Translations under genes and position numbers: made by a program | The notes under the pieces: model-generated | The model's input: only the letters and a program-made list of their open reading frames with translations | Told to the model about the DNA's origin: nothing | Database searches by the model: none | Assembly (NCBI GenBank): GCA_017481875.1 | Contig: JAFUOP010000021.1 | Coordinates: 1 to 53,779, forward strand | Source: Bacteroidaceae bacterium | GTDB taxonomy: Bacteria > Bacteroidota > Bacteroidia > Bacteroidales > Bacteroidaceae | Length of the DNA: 53,779 nucleotides | Direction: 5' to 3' | In this document: piece by piece, positions 50,610-53,779 of the stretch | Layout: each line of letters opens with the position of its first letter | Numbering within the stretch: the first letter of the stretch is position 1

Positions 50610-52577
50610 ATGATTAAAATTTCTTTTCCCAATGGTGATGTAAAAGAGTTTGTTGCCGAAGGTAAGTCGCTTATTGAGATTATTTCGTCGATAGACCCAA
50701 AGCTGTTGAATAGCGTTGTTGCAGCAAAAGTAGGTGATAAGGTTATAGACCTTCGTGATGTGGTAGCCGATGGCAGTGATGTGGAGCTTGTTGGTATTGA
50801 AAGCAAGGAAGCTCTGCATGTGTTGCGCCATACAGCCACACATATTATGGCCGAGGCTGTGCTTCATCTCTTCCCCGAGGCCAAGCTCACAATAGGTCCT
50901 GCTACAGAGAACGGTTTCTTCTACGATTTCGATTGTCCTCCGTTCAGCAAAGAGAATCTTGCCGATATTGAGAAGGAGATGAAGAAGATTATTAAATCGA
51001 ACCCTCGCATTGAGAGAAAAACAGTTTCCCGTGCCGAGGCTATTGAGATTATGAAGGCTAAAAATGAGCCTTATAAATTGGAACTCATAGACGCAATTCC
51101 CGAAGGTGAGAATATTACAATATATTCACAAGACGATTTCGTGGACTTGTGTATGGGGCCTCACTTGCTCAATACAAAGCTCATAAAGGGCTTTAAGTTG
51201 CTATCTACTTCAACAGCATATTGGCGTGCCGACAAGAATAATGCTTCACTTGCACGCATATACGGTACCGCATTCTTTACAAAAGAGGACTTGGAGGCTC
51301 ACTTGGCTCACCTGGAGCATATCAAGAATATAGACCATAACAAGATTGGTCGTGAAATGGAGCTTTTTACCACTGTCGATGTTATTGGCCAAGGCTTGCC
51401 ATTGCTCATGCCCAAGGGTGCGAAAATCGTGCAGACCTTGCAGCGTTGGATTGAGGACCTGGAGGATAACGAATGGGGTTACATTCGTACAAAGACTCCT
51501 CTTATGGCTAAAAGTGATTTGTATAAAATATCGGGCCATTGGGACCACTATAAAGAGGGAATGTTTGTCTTGGGCGATGAAGAGACCGACAAAGAGGTAT
51601 TTGCTCTACGCCCTATGACCTGTCCGTTCCAATATTATGTGTATAAGGCTACTCAACACTCGTACCGCGACCTCCCCTTGCGCTATAGCGAGACTTCGAC
51701 TTTGTTCCGTAACGAAGATTCGGGTGAGATGCACGGCCTTACACGTGTGCGCCAATTTACCATCAGCGAGGGACACCTCATTGTGCGCCCCGATCAAATG
51801 GTTGAGGAGTTTAAAAAGTGCTTGGCTCTTGCAAAGCACGTGATGGTTACACTTGGTTTGCAAGACGATGTTACTTATGTGCTTGCAAAGTGGGACCCCG
51901 AGAATCGCGCTAAGTATATCGGTGAGGCAGAGGTTTGGGAAGAGACACAGCAGCATATTCGTGAAATGCTTGTTGAGCTTGATATTCCTTTTGTTGAGGA
52001 GACCGGTGGTGCAGCTTTCTATGGTCCCAAAGTGGATATTAATGCAAAGAACGTTTATGGCAAGGAAGATACAATGATTACTGTTCAGTGGGACGCTTTG
52101 CTTGCTGCGCAGTTCGATATGTTCTACATAGACCAAAATGGTGAGAAGGTGCGCCCCTATATTATTCACCGTACAAGTATGGGTTGCTACGAGCGTACAC
52201 TCGCTTGGCTCATTGAGAAATATGAGGGTAAGTTCCCCACCTGGTTGTGTCCCGAGCAGGTGCGCGTGCTTCCCATTTCGGAAAAATATGGCGATTATGC
52301 ACACAAGGTGGCTGCCGAGCTTAAAAAGAGTGGTATTCTTTGCTCTGTCGATAACCGTTCCGAAAAGATTGGTTACAAGATTCGTGATGCACGTAATAAC
52401 CGTATTCCTTATATGCTGGTTCTTGGTCAGCAGGAAGAGGAGATGGGTACCGTGGCAGTGCGTAGCCGTTTTGCCGGCGACGAGGGTGTGAAACCTGTTG
52501 CCGAGTTTATAGCTGCTATTACCGAGGAGATTCGTACCAGAACAATTCGTGAAGAGGTGGCGCAAGCCAATAATTAA
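50610..52577 (+). CDS. thrS: Threonyl-tRNA synthetase
   Basis: This 655-residue class II synthetase has all domains: TGS (about 1-60), the editing domain with HTATHIMAEAV and CMGPHL, the catalytic core (motif 2 region LRYSETSTLFRNEDSGEMHG, and zinc-site RPMTCPFQYY), and the C-terminal anticodon-binding domain (PISEKYGDYAHKVAAELKKS). It charges tRNA-Thr. It heads the run thrS-infC-rpmI-rplT, a conserved order, and its leader may let it control itself. Confidence 0.97.
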   Translation: MIKISFPNGDVKEFVAEGKSLIEIISSIDPKLLNSVVAAKVGDKVIDLRDVVADGSDVELVGIESKEALHVLRHTATHIMAEAVLHLFPEAKLTIGPATENGFFYDFDCPPFSKENLADIEKEMKKIIKSNPRIERKTVSRAEAIEIMKAKNEPYKLELIDAIPEGENITIYSQDDFVDLCMGPHLLNTKLIKGFKLLSTSTAYWRADKNNASLARIYGTAFFTKEDLEAHLAHLEHIKNIDHNKIGREMELFTTVDVIGQGLPLLMPKGAKIVQTLQRWIEDLEDNEWGYIRTKTPLMAKSDLYKISGHWDHYKEGMFVLGDEETDKEVFALRPMTCPFQYYVYKATQHSYRDLPLRYSETSTLFRNEDSGEMHGLTRVRQFTISEGHLIVRPDQMVEEFKKCLALAKHVMVTLGLQDDVTYVLAKWDPENRAKYIGEAEVWEETQQHIREMLVELDIPFVEETGGAAFYGPKVDINAKNVYGKEDTMITVQWDALLAAQFDMFYIDQNGEKVRPYIIHRTSMGCYERTLAWLIEKYEGKFPTWLCPEQVRVLPISEKYGDYAHKVAAELKKSGILCSVDNRSEKIGYKIRDARNNRIPYMLVLGQQEEEMGTVAVRSRFAGDEGVKPVAEFIAAITEEIRTRTIREEVAQANN

Positions 52578-52586
52578 TATTACGGG

Positions 52587-52608
52587 AATCCAGGCTTCGG
52601 CCTGGATT
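52587..52608 (+). terminator. UUCG-loop hairpin after thrS
   Basis: AATCCAGGC and GCCTGGATT close a TTCG tetraloop, 9 bp past the thrS stop. The T tail is some bases further on (GGTGTTTTT), so termination may be partial before infC. Confidence 0.7.
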
Positions 52609-52696
52609 TCCGGTGTTTTTGCCCATTTGAGCCGAGATTTTTCTAATTTTTTGTAAAAAAAAGAGCAAACCTCTTCGTAATGTGGTAAATAAGTCG

Positions 52697-52704
52697 TAAA
52701 TTTG
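52697..52704 (+). promoter_or_regulatory. Probable internal promoter box for infC
   Basis: TAAATTTG fits TAnnTTTG and lies 61 bp before infC, giving the initiation-factor and ribosomal-protein genes a possible promoter apart from thrS. Confidence 0.5.
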
Positions 52705-52765
52705 CGACGCTTTTTCGGCAGAATAAAAAAGAGAATAAATTAAGTACTTTACCTAAACCTAATTA

Positions 52766-53344
52766 ATGAAGAACGACAACATTAAGAATCAATATCGTAT
52801 AAACGAACAGATTCGTGCAAACGAGGTGCGCATTGTAGGCGATGATGTAGAATCTATGGTGCTCCCTTTGAGCAAAGCACTTGACCTTGCCGATGAAAAA
52901 GGCTTGGATTTGGTGGAAATTTCTCCCACAGCCAATCCTCCCGTGTGCCGTTTGATTGAGTACTCAAAATTCCTCTATCAGCTGAAAAAACGCCAAAAAG
53001 AGCAAAAGGCAAAGCAGGTGAAGATTGATGTCAAGGAGATTCGTTTCGGCCCGCAGACCGACGACCACGACTATAACTTTAAACTGAAACACGCTATAAG
53101 CTTTTTGCAGGACGGCGACAAAGTGAAGGCTTATGTCTTTTTTAAAGGTCGTTCAATCCTCTTTAAGGAGCAGGGAGAAATACTCTTGCTTCGTTTTGCA
53201 AAAGACCTGGAGGATTACGGCAAGCTTGATATGATGCCTGTGCTCGAGGGAAAACGTATGACAATTATGGTGTCGCCCAAAAAGGCAACTCCTGCAAAAA
53301 AGGAGAAACCTGCCAAGCCCGAAGCACCTAAAACTCAAGAATAA
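52766..53344 (+). CDS. infC: Translation initiation factor IF-3
   Basis: This 192-residue protein has the IF3 N-terminal domain ([40 protein letters not shown]), a Lys-rich linker helix ([20 protein letters not shown]), and the C-terminal domain. It has a phylum-typical Lys/Pro tail. It starts with ATG rather than the AUU used for autoregulation in E. coli, so start-codon feedback is unlikely here. Confidence 0.96.
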   Translation: MKNDNIKNQYRINEQIRANEVRIVGDDVESMVLPLSKALDLADEKGLDLVEISPTANPPVCRLIEYSKFLYQLKKRQKEQKAKQVKIDVKEIRFGPQTDDHDYNFKLKHAISFLQDGDKVKAYVFFKGRSILFKEQGEILLLRFAKDLEDYGKLDMMPVLEGKRMTIMVSPKKATPAKKEKPAKPEAPKTQE

Positions 53345-53403
53345 AAGCGAGTAGTGTTGGATAGTACGCTACCGATAAATATTAACTATTAATTTTTTAT
53401 AAA

Positions 53404-53601
53404 ATGCCAAAAGTTAAAACTAACTCCGGTGCCAAAAAAAGATTCGCTCTTACCGGAACAGGTAAAATTAAAAGAAAACATGCTTATCACAGTCACATCT
53501 TGACTAAGAAGACAAAGAAGCAGAAGAGAAACCTTGTACACTTTACAACTCTCGATTCTGCCAATGTTAAAAGTGTTAAGGAATTGTTGTCATTGCGTTA
53601 A
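53404..53601 (+). CDS. rpmI: Ribosomal protein bL35
   Basis: This 65-residue basic protein has the L35 signature ([40 protein letters not shown]). It is a large-subunit protein. It follows infC by 59 bp and precedes rplT. Confidence 0.97.
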   Translation: MPKVKTNSGAKKRFALTGTGKIKRKHAYHSHILTKKTKKQKRNLVHFTTLDSANVKSVKELLSLR

Positions 53602-53617
53602 GTATTGTATTATTAAC

Positions 53618-53668
53618 CGAATGTATTAGCAAACAAGCTCGTTAAAATGAACGGCGCTAACATTCAAA
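53618..53668 (+). promoter_or_regulatory. Inverted-repeat structure between rpmI and rplT
   Basis: GAATGTATTAGC (53618-53629) can pair with GCTAACATTC (53659-53668) apart from a short bulge, with an inner CGTT / AACG stem. It may be an mRNA site for L20 or a processing signal. Confidence 0.4.
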
Positions 53669-53680
53669 AGATTTAAAACT

Positions 53681-53779
53681 ATGCCAAGATCAGTAAATCA
53701 CGTTGCTTCAAGAGCAAGAAGAAAGAAAATTTTAGGTTTGACCAGAGGTTACTTTGGTGCAAGAAAGAATGTGTGGACA
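53681..53779 (+). CDS. rplT: Ribosomal protein bL20, cut by window end
   Basis: The first 33 codons are present ([20 protein letters not shown], then [13 protein letters not shown]), the typical L20 N-terminus, which is long and basic. The rest lies past the window. In other bacteria L20 binds 23S rRNA early and represses its own operon. Confidence 0.96.
   Translation, partial: MPRSVNHVASRARRKKILGLTRGYFGARKNVWT

Overview
This window looks like ordinary Bacteroidales chromosome (phylum Bacteroidota; Bacteroides/Prevotella-like, genus not resolvable from the sequence alone). The evidence is many TAnnTTTG -7 promoter boxes with A-rich leaders instead of strong Shine-Dalgarno sites, and phylum-typical genes and gene pairs: ssb-gldE-phosphopantetheinyl transferase, HU / 29-residue bS22-like protein / RNase G, bamD-omega-DUF4293, and DUF4924. 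No rRNA, CRISPR array, intact insertion sequence, phage, restriction system or recognisable defence island is present.

Layout. 1-517: no convincing gene; two promoter-like boxes and a strong hairpin, possibly a scar or edge of an integrated element. 518-1146: rubredoxin and three tRNAs (two identical tRNA-Glu(CUC), one tRNA-Ser(GCU)), all on the minus strand. 1268-4347: a minus-strand operon of three glycosyltransferases. 4376-4740: an array of repeat units ending at the promoter of an M23 peptidase; then a C69 dipeptidase and a phosphohexomutase. 10128-12257: minus-strand HU, 29-residue ribosomal-type protein and RNase G. 12644-17097: ssb, gldE, phosphopantetheinyl transferase, HdeD-like, LysE-like and DUF4924 genes. 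17130-22083: RF3, Sua5/TsaC, CLC channel with CBS domains, and Fmt. 22253-23136: an ECF sigma factor and a 57-residue protein. 23195-26869: an MFS carrier and an S9 peptidase lipoprotein (minus). 27093-27354: a second repeat array, then mtaB, a glycosyltransferase and an RsmI-like methylase. 30447-35415 (minus): MscS, a divergent tryptophanase-family lyase, UvrB. 35669-37336: bamD, omega, DUF4293. 37461-41768: DsbA-like protein, thiol peroxidase, a second MscS, SulP carrier. 41826-46184: HAD phosphatase, cytosolic-type 5'-nucleotidase, TspO, CbpA-type DnaJ, lipoprotein. 46337-50409: SPOR lipoprotein, RhaM-like mutarotase, RuvX, peptide deformylase, TPR protein. 50610-53779: thrS-infC-rpmI-rplT, the last cut by the window end.

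Functional themes are translation and tRNA modification (prfC, tsaC, fmt, mtaB, rsmI-like, def, thrS, infC, rpmI, rplT), envelope assembly (three glycosyltransferases, bamD, M23, SPOR, lipoproteins), osmotic and ion homeostasis (two MscS, CLC, SulP), nucleic-acid upkeep (ssb, uvrB, ruvX, HU, RNase G) and redox (rubredoxin, Bcp, DsbA-like).

The most interesting signals are non-coding. A family of 70-115 bp intergenic units built around CGAAGATA ... CTGC ... an A/T inverted repeat ... TATCTTTG is stacked upstream of at least three plus-strand genes, so that the units carry promoter -7 boxes. The thrS operon has a leader with two mutually exclusive stems. A perfect inverted repeat overlaps the promoter of the thiol peroxidase. 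Among proteins, the SSB without an acidic tip and the divergent tryptophanase-like lyase deserve a second look.
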